DNA from: Manduca sexta
Lineage: Eukaryota; Arthropoda; Insecta; Lepidoptera; Sphingidae
Assembly: GCF_014839805.1 (NCBI RefSeq)
Contig: NC_051134.1
Span: 8,277,170-8,341,169, forward strand
Direction: 5' to 3'
Length of the DNA stretch: 64,000 bases
Positions 1-11,664 of the stretch are shown here, piece by piece; position 1 is the stretch's first letter; each line of letters opens with the position of its first letter. The notes beneath the pieces are model-generated. The model was not told the origin of the DNA and searched no databases. It saw only the letters and a list, made by a program, of their open reading frames with translations. The position numbers and the translations under genes are program-made.

Positions 1-1
1 G

Positions 2-568
2 GTGGCGGGAAGAGAGCTTGCGCCGAGGACAGAGGCTAGCCCCCAAGAGGTCGAGACCACTCTGGTCTCCCTCCGCAACGCCGCTGTGGAGGAATGGCAG
101 CTCAGGCTGGAGAGCCCGAGTGCGGGCTTGAGGACCGTCGCGGCAGTGCGACCCGTCCTTCGACAGTGGTTGGACAGGCGCCACGGTGCGCCGACATTCC
201 GGCTGACGCAGGTGCTCACCGGGCACGGGTGCTTCGGTGCATACCTGTGTCGCATAGCCGGGAAGGAGGAGTCCGCCGTGTGCCACCACTGTGGCAACTG
301 CCGCGAGGACACGGCCCAACACACTCTCGAGGAGTGCCCAGCCTGGACGGAAGAGCGCAGCGCTCTCTTGGCCGTCATCGGAAGCGACCTCTCGTTGCCG
401 ACCGTGGTCGCCGCCATGGTCCGCAGTCGGAGGTCGTGGCGAGCTATGGCCTCCTTCTGCGAGCGTGCCATGTCGCAGAAGGAGGCCGCGGAGCGGGATA
501 GGGAGCAGACCGATCCCGCCCGCCGCCGCCAGAGGAGGAGAAGGAGGCGTCGGGGCGACGGTGTCTAA
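2..568 (+). CDS. R1-clade ORF2 (reverse transcriptase) C-terminal end, cut by window
   Basis: The frame is open from the first bases of the window to a TAA at 566-568, 188 codons, so the real start lies to the left and the first ATG-like codon is not a start. The visible part is the region after the reverse transcriptase domain. Residues about 66-83 read FRLTQVLTGHGCFGAYLC, typical of the segment before the zinc knuckle of R1-clade ORF2. Then comes a Cys/His cluster: C94, C97, H107 and C112, with an additional C100. After it lies PAWTEER, shared by many R1-clade proteins. The last 20 residues are an arginine tract (about 173-184), probably nucleic-acid binding. The visible frame has no internal stop, so the copy may be young. 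In R1-clade elements ORF2 also carries an endonuclease and the reverse transcriptase, both outside this window. Confidence 0.8.
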   Translation: MAGRELAPRTEASPQEVETTLVSLRNAAVEEWQLRLESPSAGLRTVAAVRPVLRQWLDRRHGAPTFRLTQVLTGHGCFGAYLCRIAGKEESAVCHHCGNCREDTAQHTLEECPAWTEERSALLAVIGSDLSLPTVVAAMVRSRRSWRAMASFCERAMSQKEAAERDREQTDPARRRQRRRRRRRGDGV

Positions 569-877
569 CCCGTCGCCCTGCGCCTCGTGGGCAACCGGGG
601 CCGCCGCTCCTACCATCCATTAAGGCGGCCCACGGGGTGGGCGACAGCGTGAAGGGCTAGGCCTCACGTTGTCGCCGTCGCCAACAGCGACGCTCGGCGT
701 GCGGGGGGAACGGACCTTTCCCCGCCGAGTCGGGCCGCGAAAGCGGCACTGCGCAGGGGCGGTTCCGGCGCAATCCATGCGTTCTGCTCAGGTTTTCCCG
801 GAGCCGTCCCTAATGCGCCGATGATGGCCCACGCGGGGTTTTTTAGTCGGTATTCCGGTGCGCTAAGTCTGGTAGGG

Positions 878-932
878 ACCCACCCAGCGATCGCCCATTA
901 CATCTCGGGCGACTCCTAGCATCGCTGGGTGG
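878..932 (+). other. Stem-loop in the R1-clade 3'UTR
   Basis: CACCCAGCGAT at 881-891 is the perfect reverse complement of ATCGCTGGGTG at 921-931. Inside this 11-bp stem, CGCCC (892-896) can pair with GGGCG (907-911), giving a two-stage hairpin. A second short stem follows at about 959-976 (CCGCCTCC / GGAGGTGG). In non-LTR elements, 3'UTR structure is often what the reverse transcriptase recognises for target-primed reverse transcription. That role here is inference. Confidence 0.6.
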
Positions 933-1147
933 AAGGCGCCGGTGAGTCCGACACTCCCCCGCCTCCTCGGAGGTGGGGGGTCCGTAAATGGATTTTCCCC
1001 GCGACACAAAAAAAAAAAAAAAAACAGTTACTCTATAATGGTTGACGATTGGGTTGTGATTATTGAGTCACGAATCAAGGGTAGATATCGAAGTTTTTAT
1101 AATTATTCGCGTACTCATCTAATAGGCATAATTCCAAGATTAAGTCT

Positions 1148-1395
1148 TTCTTTTTTATATGAGGACGGCAAAGTGACTCCACTGCACCTGATGGTAATTG
1201 GAGTAGGGTGCAACAGAATTCGACTGACGAGAGATGACTATCCCTCGACAGTCGATACAATTATGTCGGCCTGTTGGACCTGGATATACGTAAGCTGATT
1301 CCGGAACACGACACACTTACGTGTACTATGGCGGGTTTTAATACCTTGTGTACGGTGGTCGCTACCCGGGTGCTTACAGTAGCACTAGAGACTTA
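1148..1395 (-). repeat. Dispersed retroposon, family C (poly(A)-tailed, SINE-like)
   Basis: One of seven related copies in the window; the others lie near 12.1, 27.1, 44.9, 54.9, 61.8 and 64.0 kb. Shared landmarks in plus-strand order are CACCTGATGGTAA, GTCGACTGACGAGAGATGA, a GCCGGCCTGTTGG block, CTATGGCGGGTTTTAA and GGTGGTCGCTA. A T-rich run precedes the plus-strand start in most copies, so the transcribed sense is minus and the run is the poly(A) tail. Four copies end at the same 5' boundary (about GATATAAAATATATCCTA), which argues for a short SINE-like unit over random LINE truncation. This copy lacks that final block. Confidence 0.7.
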
Positions 1396-2000
1396 ATTAT
1401 AAGAATATATATATCTTTGTAATGTCTACATATTTTTTAAGCATATTATGCGATAATTGGCCTTTAACTAAAGTAGCAAAACATCATATATTAAATATCA
1501 TAATACGTGTTCTTCACAAGGTGATGTCCCGTGACATTACAAATAGATATGAATTAGTTGATTAACTCGTTTCCGCGGTCGGCGACGCGCGTATAAATCA
1601 ATCTTACTCAGAATAACCGAGCTTTATCTTGCTTTTGCGACAATAAGACGTCATACATTAATGCATTAACATACCTATTTTCGTCTAATAATACTCGCAT
1701 CGTACATTTTGAGATAGGAATTGAAAGACGGGTGCAGGTTGAATCTACTTCAGAAGATACCGTAGAGTACTACCTCATTACCTACCTACCCACTTTGATT
1801 AAAACGCATAAGTACTTAATTACGGTTTTTTTTAAATGTAGGTTAGTGAACGAGCAAATTTATCTCCTGTTTTAAGTGATTACTGTCTATTAATGCCCGG
1901 ATTCCCAGGACAATTATAGTCCTATAGCTAGCTTATAAGGTACAAAATATTGTGACAGAGTCGCGAAATAAACTCTACAGTACATATATTTATTTCACGG
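1396..2000. other. AT-rich interval, nothing recognised
   Basis: Unique-looking AT-rich DNA with frequent stops in all frames. No gene, RNA gene or repeat is recognised. Confidence 0.5.
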
Positions 2001-2125
2001 GATGATTTGCACAAGAGAGCCGGCAGCGACTGGATCCATAAAACAGCAGACCGGGCTCTGTGGCGTACCTCGGGGGAGACTTATGACCAGCAGTAGACTT
2101 TAAAGGGCTTATGATGATGAAATAT
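2001..2125 (+). mobile_element. RTE-like LINE fragment: ORF C-terminus plus ATGATG tail
   Basis: From 2001 the frame reads DDLHKRAGSDWIHKTADRAL followed by WRTSGETYDQQ, then TAG at 2094. The pattern W-I...DR.LW..Y.QQ resembles the C-terminal end of RTE-type LINE polyproteins, and the TAG stands where related copies read TGG (Trp; compare 48165-48226). It is followed within 20 bp by an ATGATGATGA run (2110-2120). Simple-repeat 3' tails in place of poly(A) are usual for RTE elements. The copy is heavily 5'-truncated. Confidence 0.55.
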
Positions 2126-2159
2126 ATATTTAAACCATTTATCTGTACTGGAGACCTAC

Positions 2160-2486
2160 TTATAATATCAGCCCTGTATTAGATATTGTTCCATTGCTGG
2201 GCACGGGCCTCCTCTGCTACTGGGAGCGATTAAGCCTTGGTCCACCACGCTGGCTTAGTGCGGATTGGTAGACTTCAGACACCCTCAAAATTCTTATAGA
2301 GAAATTATCAGGTATGCAGGTATCGTCACAATGTTTTACTTTGCCTTTAAAGCTAGGATTAATTCACAAAGAATATACACATAATTTTCGAAAAGTCAGA
2401 GGTGTGTGCCCTTGCTTTTTGAACCTGCGGACATTCGTCTCGGCAGTCCATTCCACACCCAACTAGCCTATCGCCTACTATTTACT
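2160..2486 (-). repeat. tRNA-related SINE, family B
   Basis: A long copy of the SINE family also present at 4655, 37195, 48885 and 59085. Minus-strand order is a tRNA-like head (near 2480-2410, with a degenerate box B of GGTTCAAA type), a body with the ACACACCTCTGACTTTT block, then TCAAAATTC and CCGTGCCCAGCAATGG-like blocks, and a tail of TATTATAA type. The family is recognised from internal comparison of the five copies. Confidence 0.7.
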
Positions 2487-2489
2487 GAA

Positions 2490-4380
2490 GGTTAATTGAA
2501 ATGTGTATATTAGAATTGAGACATTTATTAAGTTCGTAAGGTAATTACTGGAATTGATTCCACTTCAATTATTACAATAAATTTATTTTACAACATATTA
2601 CAACCTTGTACTTATAATTTTCCACACAACACCAGCAAACTTGATACATAAATACCGGTCTACAAAGGACATATCCAGACACAAACCAATCCGAAGCTAA
2701 TCTTAATTGTTCCATTTAATTGCAACACGCAATTATATCATTTACGAACTGAGGACGACCGGCGTCAACTGGAAGATGCATATACACTCACGCTTTGTAT
2801 CCTTAGGGATGGGCAGAGACTCTATTTGCACACATTTGTTAAGTTTATGCTGTCCCATAGTATAATAGGTAAACTCTTGATATCAGGTAACTAAGAAAGG
2901 TTTTTTTTTTAATAGAGATACAAGAACTCAAATCCTCAGAACAACTGTTACGCAATCAGTAATGCGATGGTCAAATTGGAAAATATATTTTTATTCGTAT
3001 AACTATATTAGTAGGCCGCCAGCTTTTAATTACAGAGAATGATGCTGCATTGTGATTTATACCCTGAGACGTTAGTAAATAAGATTCATAATGTCTCATA
3101 GTTACTCTGGTTATAATGTCTTTGACACGGGAACGCAACCATGATTGCCGGTAGAAATAAAGGTGATTATATCTAGTCAGATAAACTCTGCCATAAGACT
3201 ATTTAAAGGTATTCTTGCCTGCTACGAAGCAATAAAGATAATTTTATGGAATACTGGTGTAAATATTTTATCTGTAAAATTTTTCTCATTTCCAATAATC
3301 TGTGTTATGAAATGCTATTTAATCTCGATAACAATATCCGCATGCAATAGATTTCAGTCCACTATTCCCGTGCAAAGTTATTTTAAATTCATTAAATCAG
3401 CCCGCTATCTGACCACCGCGCCACCCGCCACGCCACACGCCACATGTACGCCACACATCACCTAGTAATCGCAAACGGATGCGGAAAGTCCGCCATATTG
3501 TATGCGAAATCAGCTTGTCGAGCCTTCCGCACGGTTGAACACCTGTATCCATTCATTGTGGACAACGCACCGACATCCGACTGCCAATTTTATTCTATTG
3601 TTATAAAGTCTATATTCGAATACCACTTCACAGGTTTAAGTTGTTGAATAGCAACCACTGAGTTAAACAAATAAGTATTTTATTACTAAAACAATAAATC
3701 TCATTTTGGTACGTATGCGATAATCAGGTGACAATTCGAATTGTGTTCCATTTACAAAACGGCTGTGACGTATCATCTGTCCGACGGATTGTCGTACACT
3801 CAAAATCGTGCTCTATATAATAGTAATAAAATCCAAAATTGCTCGCACTGTCGTGTTTAAATCCGCGTGCCAAATCCGTTGGCGGTCGACAGGTTTCCGC
3901 CGAGCGGCGACTGGCATTGTTTCGCCCTCGGTGTGAATTAATTCGCATTTTGCAGGTAAAGTGTCTGCCGACTGGGGACTGCCGGCAGATTGTGCTATCG
4001 CCATTGTGTTTATTGTAAATGATTAATGCTCGTCGGGACGTGAGGCCGCTCATATCTGGGGTCGGGTACTGCCTACCTACGGAATTTACTTAATACATTT
4101 AAGGATCGCTATAGCCTTTTGACGTCTATCAATACGAATATTATAAGGGAACTAATATCTAACAGCAAAGGAAATAGTGCTGATTTTTAAAGAATATTTG
4201 CTACAGTTTGCGAGGATTATATCCGGTTATTGAAGATAGAGAGCTCTTATTCAAACTAGGAAAATTTCTAATTGTGGGGTAATTGGGTGTGCTTTTTTGA
4301 AGCTCATATATATGAATGAATTGCCAGACTATTTAAACCAATAAAAATCGGCGATAGCCTAGTTGGGAGTGGAACGGACT
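2490..4380. other. Unique interval, no gene recognised
   Basis: Mostly AT-rich. Slightly more GC-rich and probably unique segments lie at 3405-3600 and 3760-4060. The longest frames (up to 109 codons) have no recognisable domain and no supporting splice structure. I see no repeat copy here. Confidence 0.45.
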
Positions 4381-4382
4381 CT

Positions 4383-4560
4383 CGAAATGAAATGAAATGA
4401 TTTATTTGAATCTGTAAAATGTTATATATACATTATTTAGATTCCGTCAATATTAACTCTACCACCAGTTCGGAAAGCAGTTTTCACCAGAGAAGAACGG
4501 GCAAGAAACTCTGGTGTTGCTCTTTTCAATCAGTTTAGGGTAAAGACTACATGATAAAGT
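4383..4560 (-). mobile_element. LINE 3'-end fragment with ATTTC repeat tail
   Basis: The plus strand starts with GAAATGAAATGAAATGA, which in the minus sense is a TCATTTCATTTCATTTC tail. Upstream in that sense lies a block containing GTTTCTTGCCCGTTCTTCTC. I recognise this combination as a common lepidopteran LINE 3'UTR. No coding part is present. Clade assignment is uncertain (CR1- or Jockey-like). Confidence 0.5.
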
Positions 4561-4654
4561 AAGAAGAAAAAAAACAAAAAAAGTTTAGAGCAGTTCATTT
4601 ATAGGCTCGTGAAATAAGGAATAAATTAATTTAATTTTTTCGAGTCCGCACGTT

Positions 4655-4920
4655 CAAAATCTAAGGCCACCACTGACACACTGGCACTTCCGACTTTTAT
4701 AAAATGATGTGTGTGTTCTTTGTGAATTAGCCGTTTCTTTAATGGCGAACAAAAAATCTGTGTAATGAGCGTGCACGGCATTGAGAGAGAAGTTCTCTAT
4801 AGAAATTTTGAGGGTATGTGAAGTCTGCCAATCCGCTAGGCCAGCGTGGTGGTATAAGGTGTAATCCCTGTCAGTAGTAGAGAGGACCGTGCCCAGCAGT
4901 GGGACTATATACACGCTGTC
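4655..4920 (+). repeat. tRNA-related SINE, family B
   Basis: A plus-sense copy matching the minus-sense copy at 2160-2486. Shared blocks are CGACTTTTATAAAATGATGTG, TTCTTTGTGAATTA, AGAAGTTCTCTATAGAAATT, TGAAGTCTGCCAATCCGC and CGTGCCCAGCAGTGGGA. The tRNA-like head is degraded. Confidence 0.7.
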
Positions 4921-4985
4921 ATTAGGCTAATGTCACGCTACACTTCAAAGCTACCTACCTATCTTATTAAACCTTCACAGCCTAT

Positions 4986-5335
4986 GATTTTTTTTTTTTT
5001 TAGTACAGACCCCACAGTCAACACCGGGGGGACAAGCGAATGGGATACTACGAACCCCCCGGCTTAACGACTGCGAGGCCCTGGAGGAAGAGAAGAAGAG
5101 GAGAAATAGGGGGAAAAGAAGGGGGAAGGATGGGGAAGTAATAGGATGGGCGGAGAGGAAAGGGAGGTGAATTGTTCTACGAGTCCCTGTCAGACCCCCC
5201 ATGTGAACTTGCAACCATGGGGGTGTAAGCATCACCTATAGTGTGCCTAGGTCCGCGACATAATGTCCCCCCGTGCATGGGCGTGCATTCGGTGTGGAGA
5301 CCAAGCGCACAAGAATTGCCTCGGGGGGGGGGGTA
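4986..5335 (-). mobile_element. Poly(A)-tailed retroelement 3' fragment
   Basis: A run of about 13 T at 4988-5000 is the poly(A) tail of a minus-sense insertion. Upstream in that sense is a GC-rich, pyrimidine-tract-rich segment with TCCTCTTCTTCTCTTCCTCC followed by a GGGCCTCGCAGTCGTTAAG block. The composition differs sharply from its surroundings and resembles R1-clade 3'UTRs. No ORF or target duplication could be established, and the left limit in the G-run near 5330 is approximate. Confidence 0.5.
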
Positions 5336-5984
5336 TGAATTAAAGTGATTATTACCTACCTTGCACTTTAGTTAGGTGCGTTCATTGGCTATTTAATGAA
5401 TGTGACAGTCATCAGGCGAAGGTCAACGCCCTGACTCCGTACCTTCGTGCCTTCACTCCCGAATCCTCCCAAAAAATCCCGCCGTGTCACCTACAGTTTC
5501 CATTCATTGTGCACCTGCCACTGTTGAAGTAATTAATTACGACCTCCCTTCCCTCCTGCCCTCGCCCTCGCCCCTCTAACACCAGCTCCAGGCCACCCGT
5601 TTCAGCAACGTGTTGTGTCAAGGTGATGCTATTGTTTCTGGGAGGTAGGTTGTACTTTACGTTGGAGATGCGTTAACTTTTCGTTAAAAGGCTGTTAAGG
5701 TAACTATTATCGTGTACTTTTTAAGATAGTGCTGTGTTTTCAAAATAAGAACGACTTAGGTTTTTGGCTTGTAACCGTCGCGAGCGGTTTGCTGTCTATC
5801 TATCTCTCGATTTGCAGCTGAATTTTAAAACTTTATAAACTTATTAACCACATATTCTTAACATTCTTGTTTTTTATGCACATATCTATTATAAAATAAC
5901 CAATCTACCGTTAAAGTGATAAAACTGTATTACTGATCATTCACTCATTATTTTAAGCAAACAATATTTTGTTAAACGGCGTTA

Positions 5985-6110
5985 GTCCGAGTTGGTGCGC
6001 GCGGCCGCGAGCCGCGAGGTGCTTGTCGTTGATTAACGACGCGAGTGTTCGCCGTGACACGGTGACGCGACGCAGCGAGTCACGTCACTCACTGACACGC
6101 GACTTTTGTT
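5985..6110. promoter_or_regulatory. CpG-rich island, possible promoter or enhancer
   Basis: About 125 bp rich in CpG (GCGCGCGGCCGCGAGCCGCG and following) in AT-rich surroundings. It contains GTGACGCG at 6062-6069, an octamer also found three times in the 34.97-35.01 kb island. No TATA box, initiator or downstream ORF could be tied to it, so the regulatory role is inference from composition. Confidence 0.25.
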
Positions 6111-6494
6111 ATTACCTACGTGTCAAGAGTCAACTTTTAAAAGACACGTTTAATTATTTTCGGTTGTCCGTTTTATTAGTTTTATTTTTATACAATTATT
6201 AACATTACTGTCTAGAACGTTGAATTGCAAAGCATTATACTTACGTAGCACGAACATTGGGTGATGAGTTGGTATAGAAGGAAAATGCGTAAGGTTTGAT
6301 GCACGCCTTTATGCAAAGGTAGTTCTTGAAATGCTTCACGGTCAAAAACACCATAGATTACTCATAATGTATTTGTAAAGAAAAAAAATCTTGGTATTAT
6401 ATAACGCACATGGATCTAATACATAATATATTAATCTCATTATGCCCAGAAATAAAGCTCATGTATAATATACTTTAAAACGAAACAACAGCGT

Positions 6495-6665
6495 AAGTAG
6501 TACAAGCAGGGTGTGGCGGTGCGCGTGCCGGCATCACGGTATCACGTCAGCGCGTCCGCCCGAGACACCTCATTAAACTAACTCTCAACTTAACCGGCGT
6601 TAGTTTTCAATCCCACCGCACGTCACCCGCCGCCCGAAGCGTTTCGCTTCACGATGAACACGGTA
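6495..6665. promoter_or_regulatory. CpG-rich island, possible promoter or first exon
   Basis: A second GC-rich patch with GGTGCGCGTGCCGGC, GTCAGCGCGTCCGCCCG and a small GAAGCG/CGCTTC palindrome. At its right edge ATGAACACG is followed by GTAAAT, an ATG next to a weak splice-donor-like sequence. That could be a very short first coding exon but is easily chance. Confidence 0.2.
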
Positions 6666-7214
6666 AATTAAATAAAAATATATGTTACCAAATGTTTGAT
6701 AACTTTACACATAATTCTATGAGAACCTGGAATTGTTATCATTCCAGGTTTGTCTGGTTGGTTGGTTTGGTTTGTGTCAATCTGACATCACTTTAATTAA
6801 AGATTTATAATCTTGTCTTAATTTTACCGATTAATTAGTTCATACGTTACACGATAATTTGGCATTAATCAAACCAAGATCACGGATTGGACTGATGCCG
6901 TATTGAACCTGTAGATTAAATAGTTCTTATTAGTATCAAAACTAATTGTTTTTAACAAAGTTTGAGCAATCTAAACCCACGATAGAATATTACAACACAG
7001 CCCTCAGTAAGCAGCAACTCATTAAAGTGTAAGCGCGGGTAGTTTCCAATCTCCGCTACACGCGTCGCTAGCTCGCGGAATGACGCGGTTTCAAGCAGAC
7101 TTCGCGTCACGTCAGGTGATACTGACGTGTATTGATAGTTATTGGGGATCTTGTTTTTGTCTGATGTATATTTTCGTCTGCTTCCGTGTAGTTGTGTTGT
7201 ATGCGGGGTACAAC

Positions 7215-7375
7215 ACCGGTCCGGTTCGAATGTTGGGTTTTCTACTCGGAGATAGGAATTTGTATCCGGCGAATAATATGGCGATTGGCTCACCTTCACA
7301 TTATGGGATGTATTATTGAAAATTGGGCGCAATGGCTGGACCTCTGCCTACCCTTTCTGGCATAGAAGGCGTGAT
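7215..7375 (+). repeat. tRNA-derived SINE family A, old copy
   Basis: A diverged plus-sense copy of the SINE found at 17.6, 20.0, 31.0, 53.4, 54.4 and 60.8 kb. Recognisable blocks are GGTTTTCTACTCGGAG, AATATGGCGATTGGCTC, CATTATGGGA and the tail region before GGCGTGATTAAGAGTGTG. The tRNA head is mostly lost. Confidence 0.55.
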
Positions 7376-7379
7376 TAAG

Positions 7380-9225
7380 AGTGTGTAGTTTATTCACTTC
7401 ACTTTTAATCCTATTTCGCAAGACAAGACAAATGTAACTTAATGTGAGATACTTGAACGTTGTCAAAGTATGTGTAAATGTTTGGGGAGAAGGGGGTGGG
7501 GGATCCCCGTCGCACGTAGGCCCGTAAATTCGGCGCGGTCAACGCACAAAGGTTAAGACGAAACAATTAAATGTTTCTACTACTCCAAGTATGCGAGAGG
7601 ACGGACCTTAAGCGTTGGGCCACTAGCGCCGCGGGGAACTGACAGTTTCAACTGTTTATATTATATATCTATCATTCTTTGTGACTGATAATTATTTGCT
7701 ATATGTGTTATAGCAGTCGTTCATATTATGATTTTTCAGGATGAAGAGGCAGTTGCGGTTTTTAATATAATCAGAGCACACGAATTACCAAGTACGTTAC
7801 TTTTTCTGTTTATAAATAGTTTCAAACGTGCCTGAAGTTTATAATTTAATATATTATATCACAATATATTGTAAATGATTTTAAATCCTTATTCGGTTTT
7901 ATTGTGTACAGGAAAGAACGTCGATTTTCCTTCTTGTTACGTCACTAGTATAGATACTGCTTGTTGCTTAGTGTTGAAAGGTGTTTATTTCATAATTATT
8001 ATTTACAAATTAATAATTTAAAATTTCGTTCACCTTATTGATTAATCCAATAACACTTATCATTTATAAAATAAAATATATTTCAATATGTTCCAGAGGC
8101 ATCATCATTCTTTTAACTTATAAGTTTACAAAAATAAATATTTTTTGAATATTTTTCGGGGGCATTATCTCTTCCATTTTCAATTGCTATTATTATCGAC
8201 AAATAAAATATCCAAATTAGTTGATTGTATAAACAAGTACACTACAATCAAAAGATTAAGAAAGTAAGACATCTGATTTCAACTCGCTCACTGAAGGGCC
8301 GCGTGAAGCCCTTAATTTCATATGAAGTTCGACGAAGGTATTCGAGCCAAAGCCCGGCTCCCGAGGGATCGCTACACTCACTAAACTCACGCGAATACCT
8401 GCACAAACGATTACGTAATGTTATACTAGTTTTACACAGCGTCCCTCGACGTTCCTCAGTTGATTGTAGTGATAATAAAACGGCTTGTTATGATTCACTG
8501 TTTCAGACATTATTTTTGTTTTTATGTTGGGAGTTATTGCTGTAAAGTTTGAGACAAAGATTACTATTATAAATACACTGAAATAGCATTATTTCCATCA
8601 AGAATTTCGAACACTGCAAGACTACGTCTATTCAAAAACAATTGAAAATCAGTTAGACGTATTAATAAAAAAGTTATTTAGCGTGAAAAAATACATAGAT
8701 ATGCAACTAAAATCTGTTTCCCTCAGAACAATTAACGTTCGTTATTATTCTGAAACTATTTCAGATCATAACTTGTGAATGTAACATATCATATACAGCA
8801 ACACTTATAATACAATTTATCAATTTATTCCCTCCGCTTGCGATCTCTCAGGATGTGATTCTGCGCGCCGCTGTTTCTTCTCACTTAATTGGAGATGTAG
8901 GGAAGGGTTCCTCATTTGAGACATGACACTATTCCGGACTGTTTCTTTGAGTTATTTATTGGATTACCATTCTAAGATGAATAGGTAGTATACGTACTGT
9001 ATTATTATTGTAAATGGTTTTGAATCATGGAATATTACATAGTTATGCTATTGTTAACTTTGATTATTTTTTTCTTTCATTAAATATTTTTTGAGAGCAG
9101 AAGAGAATAAACACTGGCTTAAAGATATCACTTACAAATATTTGTATTGAGAATCTAGTCGTATCTAAATAGCCAGTAATTTCATCGAATACAGTGCCTT
9201 TATATCAAAAAGTTCTAAGATTATT
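7380..9225. other. Unique interval, no gene recognised
   Basis: AT-rich apart from 7490-7560 and 8290-8400. A 106-codon frame around 8225-8545 has mixed composition and no recognised domain. No repeat of the families described here is present. Confidence 0.45.
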
Positions 9226-9234
9226 TAGTGCGGG

Positions 9235-9600
9235 CATTGGGAAGTTCATGCGATGGTTACTCAATCTCCTGTGAAATAGTAACACACTTTTGTAAAATAC
9301 TTCAAAGTGTTTCCATGTCGTGACATACGCGTTTTTAACACCCATATTAGCATATTTTTTGTAAATATGTTATTTTTATATTATTATCTATTGACGCTGT
9401 GATATCTTGTCACACGGACATTTCAAATAAGACAACGACTTAGTACTAATTGTTAATAACTTCTGGAGCACGAATATGATCCTGATATCCAGTTTATAAC
9501 CACTATACTGTATATGTCTTTGCTTTATATGAACAAACAGTGCACACACTGAAATCGACAAACCGCTGGTATCTAAACTCCTAAACATAAACGATCTACC
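9235..9600. repeat. Dispersed repeat family E (copy 1)
   Basis: About 350 bp aligns by eye with 36665-37015 in the same orientation. Shared blocks include TCATGCGATKGTTAYTCAATCT, TGTAAATATGTTATTTTT, CAAATAAGRCAACGACTTA and CAGTYTATAAC with ACTATACTGT. The interior is AT-rich and non-coding. I saw no inverted ends, tail or target duplication, so the class is unknown. Confidence 0.55.
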
Positions 9601-9604
9601 ATCT

Positions 9605-11660
9605 AGCACCTCTATAACCTCATGAACTTATTGTACAGAATAAGACGTGCGGTTCGCGTCTCCGCAGTCCCTACGGGGCCGACTCAATCAACCCGCTGGA
9701 GACAAAAGATCACGGTTATTGTATGCACTCAGGTCGCTCTCGATATTGGAACAGGTTTATGAGAGAGGCTGGAAAATGTTATTCGTACAAGGAAAGACGG
9801 GTTTGATTAACCACCACCACCATTACCAATATTATGAATATGAAAGTTGGGATGTTAGAACGCATGAATGGATCTGGATGATATTTGGTACGGAGATAGA
9901 TTATAGTCTGAAATTGCATATAGGCTATTTTTGATACCAGGAAATACATAGCGGGGCTTTCACCCCAGATAAACTTTTTCACACGGACGGAGTCGCGCAA
10001 CGGTTAGTAAAATATATTGATATTAAAAATTATTGGTCTAGAATCTGGTTCCATATTAGTGTACGAGTGATGCATTATATTTATGAGTTCTGTTTTTAGG
10101 CTAGTAATTTCTTTGTGTTGTTCGGGAATCGAATTTGTGCCAGATGTAAGAGACACAGTTCACCGAGGCATTAGTATCAGTCTAACCTATCAGATATGAG
10201 CATATATAAAAGTCGATGACCTCCAAAACTCATCACGTTATGAAGTTTAATCAATGGCCCCTCGATTATCAATGTCGGCTCCCATACTGTTTACACGACT
10301 AACATGCAAAGGTGGATGAGGGTACAATCAAGCATTGTTTGAGGCGCAAACAATCCTCGTGCCCTCAGGTGGAACTAATAACTTCTCCTTACACATGTAG
10401 CGGGTCGGGATATGAATTTTATGATTATGTTTTGGTGGTATTACTAGTTTGAGATAAATTGCTCTTTGTAGATAAGTGATGCGATAATAATGAGTATATT
10501 ATCATCTGTCAGTAAAGTATGCGTCACTTGAAAATGCTTTAGCAGTTCTTGTTACGAGTTTCATGTTATGATAACTAAAATTTGATTATAATAATTTAAA
10601 GAAATTTCACAACGAGTAATTTAATGACAAATAGATTTTTTTTATAGAGACAGAGTCCGTACCGTACCTATAAATAAATGTTTAGGAGGAGCGATTGTCA
10701 TTAAAATAAAATAATCTACCACATATTTAACAGTAATTCTTCCGTAGAGATGACACCAACCAACCGATTTGTACGAGAGTTAATGACCATTTGGCTGGAT
10801 ATGTCAAACTCTGCGGTGATTTTGCAACAAAAATTATAAGTCACGCGACAAATACCCTCCCAAAAATGATTTATTCTAATAATATTATACCACCTACGAA
10901 ATATATCTAGGATATACTTCGCAGCTTCTTTAACCTGTATTATTACAGAAATTGTAACCTTCCTCGTAACCTTGCCACAGGAATAGGTTAGTTTAACGTG
11001 TGGTGTAACGCCTCGTCTGTACCACATGGCTCTATTATTCAAGTACCTTCAACGTGTGTAATGTAGTGGAAGCCTTAGACTTCGTTTTCATAATATATCA
11101 CGCACCTTACTATGTATATGTGATTGTTACTATTATTTAGATAAGGACTTATAAAAATGGAGGTGGTATTTTTAATTATCGTGGTTATGGATTCTTCACG
11201 TCTTATAATATCAATTATTCTTTGGGGCAAAAGGATTAATTTAAAAAAAAATCATAATGCCGACATGAAAAATGTGGTACTTGTTACGGTGGATAGATGG
11301 TTCAAATTATGATATCGACGCTTGGAAGGCAATTATATCTAAGTAACAATTAGTAAACTTTTGAGTAGAACGATTTAGTTTTGATTTTAATAAGAAAATT
11401 CATAAAAATTAAACCATTTTCTTGATAAAATATAGTCTCATGATATTAAAAATTGTCTTACAGCTACAACATGTAGATGAAACGACGCAAAAAAATCTAG
11501 CGATTACAGAAATGTATATACTTCGTTTTCGGTATAGGAATGTTATAAAGGAATTTGGCTGTAAAATTTGCAGCATAACCGCCATGACAAGTATTATAAC
11601 TTTTACGCAACATTTATTTCGAGTGTGTGGATTGCTTTCTATTGATTGGCCTCCGTGTGA
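9605..11660. other. Unique interval, no gene recognised
   Basis: AT-rich with several 60-110 codon frames lacking recognisable domains. ACGGACGGAGTCGCG near 9985-10000 resembles the 3'-end hairpin region of Helitrons, but without a CTAG end it is too weak to call. Confidence 0.4.
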
Positions 11661-11664
11661 TATA

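Larger units (their letters stand above)
1..1024 (+). mobile_element. R1-clade non-LTR retrotransposon, 3' part
   Basis: This element enters from the left edge of the window. It holds the last part of ORF2, about 440 bp of 3'UTR and a run of 17 A at 1008-1024. Its base composition is very GC-rich and changes abruptly to AT-rich host DNA after the poly(A), which marks the 3' boundary. Assignment to the R1 clade rests on the C-terminal cysteine-histidine motif of the ORF and the following WTEER-type segment. The part left of the window is unseen, so whether the copy is full length is unknown. No 28S rDNA is visible at the 3' junction, so this is not an insertion at the classical R1 rDNA target. 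Confidence 0.85.
5340..7210. other. Unique interval with two GC-rich islands
   Basis: No repeat copy or gene is recognised. Two CpG-rich islands stand out and are listed separately (5985-6110 and 6495-6665). Confidence 0.45.

Noticed and set aside
1..1024. Insertion of R1 into 28S rDNA
   Set aside because: The sequence after the poly(A) is AT-rich unique DNA with no rRNA similarity that I can recognise.
9950..10012. Helitron 3' end (ACGGACGGAGTCGCG)
   Set aside because: The terminal CTAG is absent, and no 5' start or body of any Helitron family in the window is found upstream.
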